Shown: positions 1 to 10,278 of the stretch, one piece after another
Layout: every line of letters starts with the position of its first letter
How positions within the stretch are numbered: the stretch's first letter is position 1
NCBI GenBank assembly: GCA_050084515.1
Contig: CM114272.1
Coordinates: 32,302,001-32,366,000 of the forward strand
Direction of reading: 5' to 3'
Origin: Blasia pusilla
Taxonomy: Eukaryota > Marchantiophyta > Marchantiopsida > Blasiales
Length of the DNA: 64,000 nt
Translations under genes and position numbers: made by a program
Notes under the pieces: generated by a model
Databases searched by the model: none
Told to the model about the DNA's origin: nothing
Seen by the model: the letters and a program-made list of their open reading frames with translations, nothing else

Positions 1-993
1 TTTTGGGACTGTAGAACGCTGAAAGAGACACACAACACGTTGGGGCCTTTTGTGCCAGATACTGCGAGTACGTACAGGTGGCATTCCAAGTGACTGCACA
101 TGAGGATCAACACAAAAAGTTTTAGATACCTTAGAAACAAGCTGAACCACTCCAGAGAGACTACAATGTGATACACAAAGGCTGTTGAAGCACAACAACA
201 ACAGAGTAGAATCTTTCTAGGCTAGATTCCTCCTCTTTCCAGATTCTACCAACCTAGACAGCCAGAATGCCTCTTACCGAGAGCCTGGGTAGTCCTCTTG
301 CCGTCTTCGCTTGGAAACTTTGTAGGGGTCACCTTCTTCAGCTCACTACAAGTGTAACCAGGATCTGGGGACCTTAGAGTAAGTTTCTGGGGGATATTGA
401 TAGTCGTATTAGTAGTACCAGTCATCCCTGTGGTGATTTGGAAGCTCGAAAGAGAGTTCTTCGGGTCCTGGGCGAAAGCTGCTATGACACCATCTCTGCA
501 ACAATTGGCAGTCTGTTGGTTATAAGAAACCCCAGGTTCAAGATCGATGATGACGGGATTAGGGGAACACGAGTGAGGGAGTGCATTGGTGGTAATCCTG
601 GTACAATCACCTTGCTCCGTTGCCCTGGCACCCTGCATTGTCCATATGACTTCCGACTTGGGCCAATGCCAGCCAAGTTGATAAGAATGGATTCCTCGGT
701 ACAGTTGATTGTTGATTATGTTCACGGTAGCCTGTACGAATAAGCACTAAGTGTCACAAAAGTACACCGATGGAAACGCTCCTCTTATGGGACCACTGTA
801 CTCACAAATTAATGATTTAAGTGCACTATTTCTTGCTCCAGAAGCCCACACAAACTCAAACTGACTACTACCGGCTTATTTAACTGGCTCGAAAACACTA
901 AATTTCCACTTACAGTATAACCGCCATCAGTCCACGAGATGATATCCCATCTAATCATAATATCTCCATACGGATCAAGAGGATCGTAGGCTC
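1..993 (-). CDS. COBRA-like GPI-anchored cell-wall protein, partial (three internal exons, runs off the left edge)
   Basis: COBRA-family proteins are secreted, usually GPI-anchored plant proteins that influence cellulose deposition and oriented cell expansion. Three exons join in frame on the minus strand: 993-914 (starts AYDPLDPYGDI, 26 codons after a split codon), 731-278 and 93-1. Introns are 182 and 184 nt with GT..AG ends (donors GTAAGT and GTAAGA). The split codon at the second junction (G plus TC, Val) restores VTWNATCTYSQYLAQK, as expected for the family. Also visible are GARATEQGDC, YNQQTANCC, PGYTC and the PTCCVSLSAFY segment, the CCVS hallmark. The length and order match subgroup I COBRA/COBL proteins. 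The first exon (signal peptide), which must end in phase 1 upstream of 993, was not found. The C-terminal half and GPI signal lie beyond position 1. No stop or frameshift is seen, so the gene is probably intact. Confidence 0.92.
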
Positions 994-3905
994 CTGCACG
1001 ATCCAAATAATGTGTCAAAAGGCCCTGGTTGGTTGGAAGGTGCCAGAGGAGATCGATTTGCCAGACAATATGGCCTTTCCGCCCTCCGTCCAAAGCAGAA
1101 TTGGACTACCGAAAACCATGTCTGAAGCGGAAAACACAGTTTTCCAAGGTTTCCAGAGGGTTACTCACCCGCAGGCCGAAAAAAGACGGCACAAAAAAGC
1201 GTAGTGACCAGGGCCCAAATTGAAAGGTTCGCCATACTCGGATGCTTGGACTCCGGTGTTCTCACACAAGAAATGTCTTGTTGAATTCAAGATGGCTGGC
1301 TGTTCATCAGAAAGGCAGATTACCTCTTATAAAATCCACAATGACCTTCTGTGCCACTGAAACCTGCAGAAAGACATGAGTTAAACACCATATCTTCATC
1401 GCGTAGACAGTACAAAGAGACAGATCCACGTAACACTCTGAACCCAGTTGCTGAATCAGTACCGAAGCCAGTTCCTGAAAGATCTTTGAGAAATTGGCGG
1501 AAGGAAAAACCAGCTCGACTTACACGCTGCATCGACTCTTGTGCAAAACCTTGTACAACATGAAGTTGAAACCGGACAAGATTGGAGGGATCATTGAAAT
1601 GAGAGAAAGAACGAAAGGGATGAAACATCCGCTTGTAGAGCACCGAATGTCGATCTCCATCAATGACGTGATTCACGGAGAGACACCAGCCCGGATGCCC
1701 TCGGTGGCCGGACAGACATGAGTGAATGTACTGTACTGTGTATGACCTCAAAAGTCAACAACTTTCGATCGTATCAGCAGGCAACTGTTTCCGGAACTCG
1801 CTCTCTGCATACCTACTGACTGAGCGATGACCGAAGGAACTTGCTTCCCAAATTGCTCTGGTCGGAATTTGGGAAGCAGGAGCTTCCCACTGGAGCGCGC
1901 GAAGAAGCATTGCGGGGGCCAAAAGCGAACAAACCCATCCAGAATGCGATACAATAACCATCTTTGGGGCAGTCCACGGAACTCGATAATAATATCGTGC
2001 ATGAAAGATCGACCAACTCCAAACATTCTGAGACAAAGCTCACCTTCAAATAAGACAACAATTACTTCGTGGGCCCAGATCTTCACCTCCTGACACGCAC
2101 GGGCGGAGAAGAAAGACGGCCGTGTCAGTATATGGAAGTCCCTAGCTCCAAGAAACGACAAACACGATGAGAAAGGAAAGCTGGTGAAGCAAAACGAGTC
2201 TCACTTACGATGCCGACTCGGCCACCAGTCGCTACGAGAATCACCACGTCCTGCCGCTCCTCTACATTCGCTCGCTAGCTGATTAGGCTGCAATTAGAGC
2301 TCGCGCGGACATGCGCAGGTCGCCAAAGTCCCTGCGCATCCAGCTGCAGGGAAGTTTCGTGGGCCGAGGGGCGGAGGGGGTTAAAGGCACAAACAAAGAG
2401 TATGGAGTAAACCGGGTCGCCCCTCCCAAACGTACAGGTTAAAAGACAGGAAGACAGATGAAAAGTGACTTCGATTGTCTAACATAGTCGTTGGCAACCA
2501 CAGGCTACAGAATGAGCGTTCCCGGGTTGCCATCGGGTAATCTCATACTCTTCGCTGTCCAGAAACCGGAAAGGTTTCCCGTAAAGCTAACACGTAGCGT
2601 CAAGTAAAGAGCCCACCTATACCCCTACACCGCGCGCGAGCTATAGTTTGCTTGCCAAATATGCTTGATTAGCGTCCTTCCTTGAAGAAGAACCTAATAA
2701 AAACGACCCGTTCACCAGGGTTAACGATCACGAATGGGTTGTTAACCCGATGTGCGTTGACAAACAATGTAAGGGGCTTTGTACGGATCATCTCAACAAT
2801 CGTCTCTGCTTGGAGTGCAATGCAACTCCGGTTTGACAAACAGGCGACCACAGCACGCAGGTATATTTATATTATTAACCCTGGTTAGTTGATCTGACTC
2901 TAACCGCGTTCTCTGGTGACCAACCGTCGTCCCCACCTAACCGCAGATGAGAACTGTTTACCCCTAGGCTGTAACGGATTCGCGATTTCCCCTCGTACCT
3001 CTAGCACCCCTCGACGATGTTTATCCGGGAGTCGCTATTTTATCCACTCCGAGTGGGACTACAAATGATTAGAGGTTTTTCCCACACATGGACGGATAAT
3101 CCTCCCAAACCCACGGATAACCTTTGTAAACTTAAGTTCGGAAGTCGGATTGAAGCTTTCTAACTTTTGTATATATTTCGAATAGCTTCCTAAAACTCCT
3201 TCACAATATAAGCATATTGAAGACCACCGATCATTTACAAAACAATCGTTATTGAGATACAATATATGGATTATTTAATTGTCTCGTACGTTTGTTCTAA
3301 ACCCAAACATTCAAGTCTATTGAGTTATCATTATCTAGCTTCTCACTTTATAGTAGTTGAGGAATATCCCATCAAGAAAAAATTTTACTCAAAAATCTTA
3401 GTTTGAGGCTCCACACTATTTTAATTGAAGCATACATCACTCCTGCACATAAATTGATTTGAAATTTGCCAAAAATTGACCTACTGCATGAAAGAGCTAG
3501 TCGAAATCAAAATCCAAAGAGTAATATACAAAACTTTCCTTCACTAATTGCATTTTCCTACACTAATGTCAGAATCGAACAATTTTGGATAGGTTGGAAA
3601 GCTTTCATTGAGTTCTTCAAGACATGAAAATCAATTTTCTCACAGGAAAACCATCATAGTGAACAAAATTTTGCAAAGAGAGAATGAGTTTACTCCCCTT
3701 TTCAATTTTATAGAATATGTACAAGCAATCAGATTGCAACCCTAACCCTAATCATAGTCTTTGAGTTATACTAACTGTGATAGAAAAATATTAGTTAAGA
3801 TAATCGTGCTTAAGTAATTAATCAAGATTAAGCTCTCCTTCTTGGTGTAAGTATTAGATATAGTAATTTTTGTGTCTCATGAGCTTGCCTATCACTTAGT
3901 CTTTA
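994..3905. other. Upstream side of the COBRA-like gene; no further gene recognised
   Basis: This stretch should contain the missing first exon, first intron and promoter of the COBRA-like gene. I could not identify a signal-peptide exon ending in phase 1. A GTAAGTGAG donor-like site is readable on the minus strand near 2200-2210, just downstream of a GC-richer patch (about 2220-2400) that could be promoter or 5' UTR, but no ATG-led frame joins it cleanly. Frames of 60-143 codons on both strands overlap each other and match nothing I know. From about 3060 the sequence becomes AT-rich. Confidence 0.4.
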
Positions 3906-4180
3906 GGGCACGAGTCGGATGGGTATGCGGGCTATGAGCCCTTGCTTGGCATGTGTCAAGCCCGTAGGGCGGGTTGGGCCTCCGTTGGGCAGGCTACACG
4001 TGGGCTTGATGTGGGCTACAAAATGGGTGTAGGTTGATCGAGCTCTGGTCTACTTTATGGGTGGGGAGGGCTTAAGGGCGGGCTCAGGTGTGGGCCGTGG
4101 GTACTCAAGCCCGCACATACATGTCCGTCCTAGGTTATGATCGTCCCTAATCCGCACGTACGGACTAGGGACGGACATAA
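3906..4180. repeat. GC-rich inverted-repeat element, copy 1
   Basis: A GC-rich island in AT-rich DNA, built of repeated GCGGGC/GCCCGC words. It ends with GTGGGTACTCAAGCCCGCA followed by CATGTCCGTCCTAG. The reverse complement of that end matches the starts of the other copies near 28.0, 41.15 and 43.15 kb. No coding capacity is seen. The composition resembles hAT-type non-autonomous elements described in plants, which carry runs of CCCGACCCG-like words; that assignment is inference. Confidence 0.6.
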
Positions 4181-4323
4181 CGTTACCTCAACGCATTGGA
4201 CTATGAGTTATAGACATAACTTATACATATCACTACACAGTCGGAATCCTTATTCACATCCACATAAAAAATACCATTCATCTTCCCAACATGTAGGAAA
4301 ATTGTGTACCAAAAAAAATACAC

Positions 4324-4506
4324 TTACATTTGTATACTATGTCTATACAACATGTGTGAGAATGCTACATGGCAAGCCTCAATGTTGAAAGACATTGTCA
4401 AAGAAAAGGTAGAAAACCGCCAAACTCCCATCTTGGAAAACCGGTCAATCATTATCATGATTAAGTTGAACCCATTCAACTTAGATAATCTAATGGCTAT
4501 GTCCAT
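4324..4506 (-). pseudogene. Ty3/gypsy integrase fragment
   Basis: The minus-strand translation contains GFNLIMIMIDRFSKMGV followed by a degraded IEACHVAFSHML stretch. This is the catalytic-core start of plant Ty3/gypsy integrase, including the first Asp of the DDE triad (the D of IDRFSKM). It is close in sequence to the larger integrase remnant at 62.7-62.8 kb, so both probably come from one family. Only about 60 codons remain and there is no RT or RNase H nearby, so it is a scrap of an old retrotransposon. Confidence 0.7.
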
Positions 4507-4535
4507 TGTAACACTTTCTTACTTTCAATACGCCC

Positions 4536-4850
4536 GCTTTCTATCCATCCATTTTTTGTCCATTAACCCTCCCTCCATTTTCCATATTCCATCTGTCTGC
4601 CCTTTGTCCATCCATGTTCCATCCATTGGTCCTCCCTCCCTCCATCTTTTGTTTTTTCATTGACCCTCCCTCTATCCATCGATTTTGCCTCCTCCATCCA
4701 TCTACCCTCTATTCATCTATGTTTCATCCTTGGGCCATCCCTCCGTATATCCATTGTCCATTTGTTATCTATTTGCCTCTTATCCAGCCATCTTTCATTT
4801 GTATGCGGTCCATCCATTCATCCTTCCTCCATCTACTATCAAAACTTGAA
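4536..4850. repeat. Degenerate pyrimidine-rich CCAT/CTCC simple repeat
   Basis: A run dominated on the plus strand by CCATCCAT, CCTCCCTCC and TCCATT words with irregular spacing. It explains the proline-, serine- and histidine-rich open frames here, which are therefore not genes. No fixed unit length is kept, which suggests an old tetranucleotide-type microsatellite that has diverged. Confidence 0.65.
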
Positions 4851-5890
4851 GGGTGTAGGATTCAATCCCAAACAACTTTCACCAAATTCAACTTTGCTAC
4901 CACTACCCTATGCATTTGCACATGTAAGATTTGAATTGATTTAAATGGATTAACAAAGATCATGTGTCTATTTGGTGGATTTTTTATTTTTTAAAATTCA
5001 TCTTCATTTTTTGAAGAAAACAAGTGATAATCTCTATGGATATGAAGAGTATATGGATTAAAACTCTAATTGTATACATGAAAAATTAAAAGTAATTATT
5101 TAAATTAATATAACTATTTCCTGAAATATCTAAACCATTGAAAAGAAGAAATCTATTTATGGTGATTTATGAAAAATATACAAGTCGGAAAATAAATTAT
5201 CTCAAATCTTGTAAAAGATAAATGCATCTTGCACCAAATTGATAATGTGAATTTGGTTGAAATACTTTTGGCCACTTCTTTCTTCTAAACTCACATCATC
5301 ATTTTTTTTTTTTCAAATATAGGAAGGCTCTCAAGGAAAAATGAGGAGTGGGTGATTTTTTTGAAATATATACAATGAGAAATTGATGATTGAAAATAAA
5401 AATATTTGAATTAATTTTTTTTAAATGGAATTTTAATCCATTAAAATTTATAAAATTAAATTTCACATTGTCAAAAATTTAAAGCGATGTGTTGGTCAAT
5501 AAATCTAGTATTCCAAAAATTATTAAAATTAATTTAGCTCCCTAAAAATTAAAAGTGAGCTCCGTCATATTATGAATATTTCTTCTTCTTTTTCCCCTAA
5601 ATTTTATAATAATTTCTCTTTGAAAATACATCAAATCCTTCATCCATGGGCTAGAAATATATGGATTCATTTTCTAAGGAAGGAAATTAAGAATCCAAAA
5701 TTAAATTTTGACAAGGGAAAGAATCCATAGATATGAAAATTATCAAAGAAATGCAATTTTTTATTTGATGAATGATATGAGTTCAATGGCAAAATTTAAA
5801 CTAAAATTTCTATCTAACTTAAGCTTGTTACACCAATGGAAATTTTAAAATAATTTTAAAAAATGTAATAAATAATTTGAACCCATTTCA
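4851..5890. other. AT-rich non-coding DNA
   Basis: Very AT-rich sequence with many A and T homopolymer runs and no open frame of note on either strand. I see nothing recognisable in it. Confidence 0.6.
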
Positions 5891-6061
5891 TCTATATTAG
5901 TATTTGAGAGTGCCTTCTTGATTTGCAAACACCTCTTTGCTTGACATGTGGCAATCGGGCAAGAAGAAAATGTTTCTCCCTCTACGGGTAGCAACAAAAA
6001 TATTTTGTGTGCAACATGATTAGTCCCTTCACTCCCGTGCTTGGCACGAGCTGCCCACTAG
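5891..6061 (+). mobile_element. Short non-autonomous Helitron-like element
   Basis: The 5' end reads TCTATATTAGTATTTGAGAG, directly preceded by A. The 3' end carries a small hairpin (CGTGC-TTG-GCACG, 6034-6046) followed 11 nt later by CTAG and then T. Plant Helitrons start with TC, end with CTRR preceded by a short hairpin, and insert between A and T without target duplication; all four features are present. At 171 bp it can encode nothing and would depend on a Rep/helicase elsewhere. A chance match is possible because only the termini can be judged. Confidence 0.6.
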
Positions 6062-6244
6062 TTTAAATGAATTTTCCTCTATAATGTTTGATGATATTTA
6101 CACTATTTTAGAAATCATTTTCATGTATATGATAATAAGTACTTTATAAATCATGAGGATATGGTTGTATTAGTTGGGTAAGAATGAAATTAGCCAATCA
6201 AGTCTTAATTTGAGTCATTTATATGCAAGTAATTGATTATCGAG
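6062..6244. other. AT-rich spacer up to the mitochondrial insertion
   Basis: Non-coding. The left boundary of the mitochondrial block lies somewhere near 6230-6260 but cannot be fixed because no identifiable mitochondrial gene reaches it. Confidence 0.4.
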
Positions 6245-6253
6245 TCATATTAA

Positions 6254-6764
6254 GTGCCTCTGGGCAGATACTTTTCAGTTTCTGTGCCGTACAAAACCCT
6301 TGTAAAGGCTAGTAAGAAAAAGAGAAAAAACTATTTAATGAGGCTCGTAGGGCGGGGCAGTGTGGGTTTCATAGTTTTTAACAAAAAAAAGGGACAAGTT
6401 GTGCTAGATCCAAAACCTTATGGAATTTCGTACACAATTCGAAAAATGGCCCAACAAATTAGTCAAATTCAAAGTGGATTTTTTTTATCATTATGCCTTT
6501 GTTATATTCCTCGGATTAACGATTTGATGTCCTTGATGCTTAAATTTCAATAAAAAAAGGCCAAATCAAAATATGTTCTTTCCAAATAGAAATAGACTTG
6601 AGTTTCATTACAATCAGGTAATACGCGTGAGATCGTCCTTTAACTTGGAGTCTACGGACTCCATAGCAAAAGTTATAGCCAGGAGTGGAATTTTTGGCTA
6701 CAGATTTGGTGCACGTAGCGCTTCGAAGAAGAAAAATAGTAGCTCATTTTCTGTTGGAAGATGA
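6254..6764 (+). other. Two unassigned reading frames inside the mitochondrial block
   Basis: Frames 6254-6553 (99 codons) and 6573-6764 (63 codons) follow each other on the plus strand. The first is lysine/arginine-rich (SKKKRKNYLMRLVGRGSVG) and the second ends in a basic stretch (FGYRFGARSASKKKNSSS). The composition resembles mitochondrial ribosomal proteins or intron-encoded sequence, but I recognise neither family and assign no function. They may be intergenic mitochondrial DNA. Confidence 0.3.
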
Positions 6765-6866
6765 GCGACTCTGACTTCCTAGGGATAAAAGCAACCCCTA
6801 GGACCTCACCGTTGTCTCCTACACGGCTCGTCCAAAAACTTTTCTCACGTGTTTTATCACCTTTTT

Positions 6867-6939
6867 TGGCGGGAGTCGGATTCGAACCCACAACATTCAG
6901 ATTATGAGCTTGACGAGTAACCAATTACTCTATCCCGCA
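6867..6939 (-). tRNA. trnfM: Mitochondrial initiator tRNA-Met (CAU), trnfM
   Basis: A 73-nt cloverleaf is readable on the minus strand. The acceptor arm TGCGGGA faces TCCCGCC with discriminator A, leaving the unpaired first position typical of initiator tRNAs. The anticodon loop CTCATAA carries CAU, and the T loop GGTTCGAATCC is intact. It resembles plant mitochondrial trnfM. It lies inside the NUMT, so transcription in the nucleus is doubtful even though the structure is whole. Confidence 0.85.
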
Positions 6940-7019
6940 AACAACCAACAAAAAAAAAGATGTATTTTTGTTTATCGTCTTTTATTTATCTATGATGATT
7001 CATCATTATTTTTATATGA

Positions 7020-7408
7020 TTCTTCGGGTCCTTTGGCTAAAGTCAGGCTAATCAATACTTTAGGGCTTGGTCCCCAAGAGCGTTTTAACTAGAAGACAAG
7101 GATATTTAACGGAGTCCGGGAAATTAAAGTCAACTTCCCCGAACCCAAAAACATCAGCAGGTTTGAAACCATTCAAATCCTTTGTTACGTATGCTCCACC
7201 CAAATCTAACCTTCTCCTTCATTTGGACTTAACCAATATACCCCGAATCAGGATTTGAAATTACGGCGGAATGCCCCGAATACTGTTAGAAATATCGCTT
7301 ATGCGGGCCACGAAGGCTCGGAAAACTTGAATAAGTTATCATGGACGAGCCACATGCAAGGAAACTTGCACGTGTGGTTCTGACCGGGGGGGAGAACCCT
7401 ATCGGTAT
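7020..7408 (+). other. 3' part of a group II intron (cob intron) with domain V
   Basis: Domain V is the 34-nt hairpin 7347-7380, GAGCCACATGCAAGGAAAC on the 5' side closing with GCACGTGTGGTTC, the conserved catalytic core of mitochondrial group II introns. It is followed by a GGGGG-containing linker and domain VI, ending in AT at 7408 just before a cob exon. Group II introns self-splice through a lariat, with help from maturases. Upstream domains are only vaguely recognisable from about 7020 and the intron 5' end is missing. Confidence 0.75.
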
Positions 7409-7452
7409 TTATTAATGATTGTAATAGCTTTTATGGGATACGTATTACCTTG
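7409..7452 (+). pseudogene. cob: cob (apocytochrome b) exon fragment after a group II intron
   Basis: Translates to LLMIVIAFMGYVLP, the second transmembrane helix region of apocytochrome b (mitochondrial complex III). It starts right after the intron end at 7408, so a genuine exon junction is kept. The usual WGQMSFWG continuation is absent: at 7453 the sequence changes to unrelated DNA leading to trnF. This is a 44-nt remnant and cannot be expressed as protein. Confidence 0.8.
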
Positions 7453-7489
7453 TAAAATTAGAATTGTACATAGTTCCTTCTTTATTTTT

Positions 7490-7563
7490 GTTTAGATAGC
7501 TCAGGTGGTTAGAGCAAAGGACTGAAAATCCTTGTGTTAGTGGTTCGAATCCACTTCTAAACA
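7490..7563 (+). tRNA. trnF: Mitochondrial tRNA-Phe (GAA), trnF
   Basis: A complete 74-nt cloverleaf. Acceptor GTTTAGA pairs with TCTAAAC plus discriminator A. The D arm contains AGCTCAGGTGGTTAGAGC, the anticodon stem-loop GGACTGAAAATCC carries GAA, and the T arm is GTGGTTCGAATCCAC. It matches the plant mitochondrial trnF pattern. It lies within the NUMT between a broken cob exon and a maturase fragment. Confidence 0.92.
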
Positions 7564-7679
7564 CAATAAGGGTCGGGTGGGGCGGCTGCCCGACCCTCCA
7601 TCCGATAACAGGGGAGGTGGCCCCTCTCATTACAGCCGAATGGCCCGAGGGATCTGATGGTGCTCCACACACCGACCAT

Positions 7680-7817
7680 GGATATATGTTTTATATGGGT
7701 CTTTTCCATGTTTAGTAGCAATTTGAGTTTCTCTCTTAGGAAGGTTTCGCATTCCTGACGAATGGCTTTAGCGTTAGACAGGGGGCCACGGATAGCTATG
7801 AGGAAGTCATCTCTGTC
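7680..7817 (-). pseudogene. Group II intron maturase fragment: RT5 and following region
   Basis: Reads RDRDDFLIAIRGPLSNAK, then RQECETFLREKLKL and NMEKTHIKHIS. This is the reverse-transcriptase catalytic block (normally YADDFL; the Tyr-Ala pair is altered or cut off at the break) and the segment after it in group II intron maturases. Maturases bind their host intron and aid its splicing in mitochondria. The fragment ends at 7818, where the opposite-strand fragment carrying the preceding RT block begins, so an inversion breakpoint lies exactly here. Confidence 0.8.
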
Positions 7818-7818
7818 T

Positions 7819-7960
7819 CGGGGAAGCATTATATCTCCCATCCTGACCAATTTATACCTCAACAAACTCGATAGGGAGATCCTAAGGATCCGAAAGGAAC
7901 TCGAAAAAGGTTCCCCGAGGCATTGTCGAGCCAATCTCGTATATGAGCCACTGCTGTACA
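7819..7960 (+). pseudogene. Group II intron maturase fragment: RT4 block
   Basis: Reads RGSIISPILTNLYLNKLD followed by a basic helix (ILRIRKELEKGSPRHC). This is the RT4 block (QGSxxSPxLxNxYLxxLD) that precedes YADD in intron maturases. The piece is head to head with the RT5 piece on the minus strand; in a working maturase the two are collinear on one strand. No start codon, upstream RT3 or downstream continuation is present. Confidence 0.75.
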
Positions 7961-8443
7961 TCCCGAAAAACTCAGTGATGAAGATGAGATTGGGTAAACA
8001 CGGATTCCGCTTTTTTGTCCTTTTGCAAAACTAGATTCTTTCAGTACTATTTGTATTATTGCCTCCGACTGGAGGAATGGTTAAGGGATAACTATTACAG
8101 GAGATTTATACTTGGTGAGGACTTCACTTAGCGCCATTGGTGCATTAGAAAACAGTTGATCACTCTGCGCTTTGCATTTTCTTTTTTTGGACGAAGTCCA
8201 AACATACCCTTTTTTGTCAAACAAAAAAGTGACCCTTTGGGGGCCTAGCAAAGCAAAAAAGGTTTTCAGTTACTAATTTCTTTTATTATATGGAAACGTA
8301 CGATCTAGGTTGTTTATCTCTTGACTTTGGACCTTATGTATCAATTGAATCGTTTAGCAAAGCTCATGGAGGCGTCCTGGTGTAAGGAGGGCTAGTAGTG
8401 CTTATACGGCCAAGCCACAAAAGCTGAAAAAATTGCCATGGAT

Positions 8444-8477
8444 GAGCCACATGCAGGGAAACTTGCACGTGTGGTTC
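8444..8477 (+). other. Second group II intron domain V
   Basis: The hairpin starts GAGCCACATGCAGGGAAAC and closes with GCACGTGTGGTTC, one base different from the copy at 7347-7380. It is followed by the same GACCGGGGGG linker and a domain VI-like end near 8500. It marks the 3' end of a second intron or a duplicated copy of the first. The exon sequence after it was not recognised. Confidence 0.7.
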
Positions 8478-8499
8478 TGACCGGGGGGAAGAACCTTAT

Positions 8500-9307
8500 A
8501 TGTATTCTTTGATTAACTCTGTTGCGCGAAAGGATTGCTAGTAGAAAAGGAATCTGTGTCTTTTGGAGTTTTCATCCCTAATTTAGGGGTACATATGAAT
8601 ATTGGCGTTTGCGGTTGTAGCCTCCCGCGGCTATTTGAATAGAAACATCGGACACACTCTTTTTTTTTTTAGTTGGGCCGCATTATTCAAAATATCGGGC
8701 AAAAAAAATATAGATTTTTGGCCAATTCCCTATGCACTTACAGGGATAGAGCTAAAGCCCAACAGGCCATAGCAGCTCAAGGTTAAAATGCTTTGAAACA
8801 TCGCGAAAGAATTTTTTTTATTCGCTCTATGGACTCCGTCAATGCGGGCTTAAGTTGGCGTTATAAAATGAATATATATATATATATATATATTTATTTC
8901 AACCTAAGGCCTTGTATTGATAGGTCAATCCTGCCCATTATATATGACGTCAATCATGAAGAACACAAAGTTATACTTTTTGCCCTTCACTTATTTTTCT
9001 TCCACACTATCTAAACCGTTTGAATTAGATCTATCGAATGGAAACTCTACTTTACCACTTTGAAAATGAGTTTAAAAAAACCGGGACTTTTAGGCCCAAG
9101 CAATACAACAATTCTGTGCATTTCAAATTTTTCCTTTATTTCGGTGCGCTAAAAGCAGCTAATTGAAGAGCTACATTAGTATTTCAACAACTTTTGTAAG
9201 CTTATGCTTTACCCGTCTCATGGTTTTTTTTTTTTTCGTTTGAGGGCCATCTTCTACTTCCAGTAGTTGCTTACTACTTAGATTATCTTTCATCCGGGAT
9301 CGTCCGG
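8500..9307. other. Mitochondrial-type DNA, no gene identified
   Basis: On the plus strand about 8735-8860 reads RAKAQQAIAAQG, one stop, then NALKHRERIFFIRSMDSVN, which looks like the relic of a coding frame, but I cannot name it. An AT dinucleotide run (about 8868-8891) and T-rich tracts follow. Confidence 0.3.
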
Positions 9308-9383
9308 AGGACCTTGGGCCCGGCCCCCAGGGGCTACTGCCATCCCAGCCAACGGGATACTCCTACTTCACCATGCCCTCCCG
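9308..9383 (+). repeat. Mitochondrial internal repeat A, copy 1
   Basis: 76 bp beginning AGGACCTTGGGCCCGGCC and ending CATGCCCTCCCG. A second copy with a few substitutions lies at 12807-12882 in the same orientation. Such short repeats mediate recombination in plant mitochondrial genomes. Confidence 0.75.
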
Positions 9384-9390
9384 GTAACGG

Positions 9391-9493
9391 GTAAGCCATG
9401 GCTTTTGAAAAAGGTAGGGCATGGGCAGGGGTAGGCGGTTGCCTACACGGATTAGAAGCTTGGCATTTAGAAATTTTGATCCTCGTACGAGTG
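9391..9493 (+). repeat. Mitochondrial internal repeat B, copy 1
   Basis: About 103 bp from GTAAGCCATGGCTT to CCTCGTACGAGTG. It is repeated at 11935-12037 in the same orientation with about ten substitutions. It lies directly next to repeat A here, whereas the second copies of A and B are about 770 bp apart. Confidence 0.75.
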
Positions 9494-10139
9494 CGGCGAG
9501 TTCCTTCTGCGGATCCCTCCAAAGACACAACTACAGTTCGCTGTCAAAAGACTTGAGCCAAAGTATCTCGCCTATATTGAGAAAAAACGTGAAACTACTA
9601 AAAAATCCACAATGGCCCAAATTAATAGGGATAATCAGCCATTACAAAACCATCATGACCTCAACCAAGTAGGTTAAGCGTGTTTCGGACCCACAAGCAC
9701 CTCTCCCTATAGCACTGGTGCATGGGAATAAGCTATTAACGCAAACTTCTTTACGAAAGAAGGGCCATAGGGAGAGGGGAGAGATTCGTAGCACTCCACT
9801 ATAGGGAGAGGGCCAGTAAAGCCAAAGAAGTATCCCTCGACCCTTTGTCCCCGGGGGGCCACAAAATGTTCCTAACAAGTCCCTACTTAAATGACCATGA
9901 CTAGATAGTTGCTGGTATAGCTGGATTGACTCCTTTAAGTGTCTCTCACAACTCTTCTTTTCAAAAATCTATGAGTCTGTGGGCTTGAGTTCTCCCCCTG
10001 AGGGTTCGTGGGCCGGGTCACGCCCAAGGATGATTTGTAAACCCCATGCCAATGGCGGACGGGATAGTGACTCAATTGAGAACCAATTGGGTAATAAACC
10101 CCCTCCTGTAACCGTCCATATGGACGGTGGTGGTTGGAG
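9494..10139. other. Mitochondrial-type spacer
   Basis: No gene recognised. It contains an imperfect inverted pair built on CTCTCCCTATAG (near 9700) and CTATAGGGAGAG (near 9798). It leads into the maturase N-terminal fragment. Confidence 0.35.
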
Positions 10140-10278
10140 GCGGAAACTCAAAACTCTCGAACGGAACGAAAAATCCCGGAAATTTGAAAACATCTACTCC
10201 ATATGCACGGATCCGAACTTCTTAATTGCAGTCTATGAACAGATTAAGTCGCGTAGGGGTAACATGACCACGGAGGGC
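10140..10278 (+). pseudogene. Group II intron maturase fragment: N-terminal (RT0) region
   Basis: Reads KLKTLERNEKSRKFENIY followed by YEQIKSRRGNMTTEG. This is the N-terminal signature of mitochondrial group II intron maturases (a basic helix, then xYxxIKSxxGNMTxG). In the intact family the next residues are a GxDGxT motif, and exactly that motif starts the minus-strand fragment ending at 14110. The frame continues into unrelated poly-T and proline-rich sequence, so the gene is broken here. Confidence 0.65.

Noticed and set aside
3740-3760. Telomere-like CCCTAACCCTAA
   Set aside because: Only two units; too short to be an interstitial telomere array.
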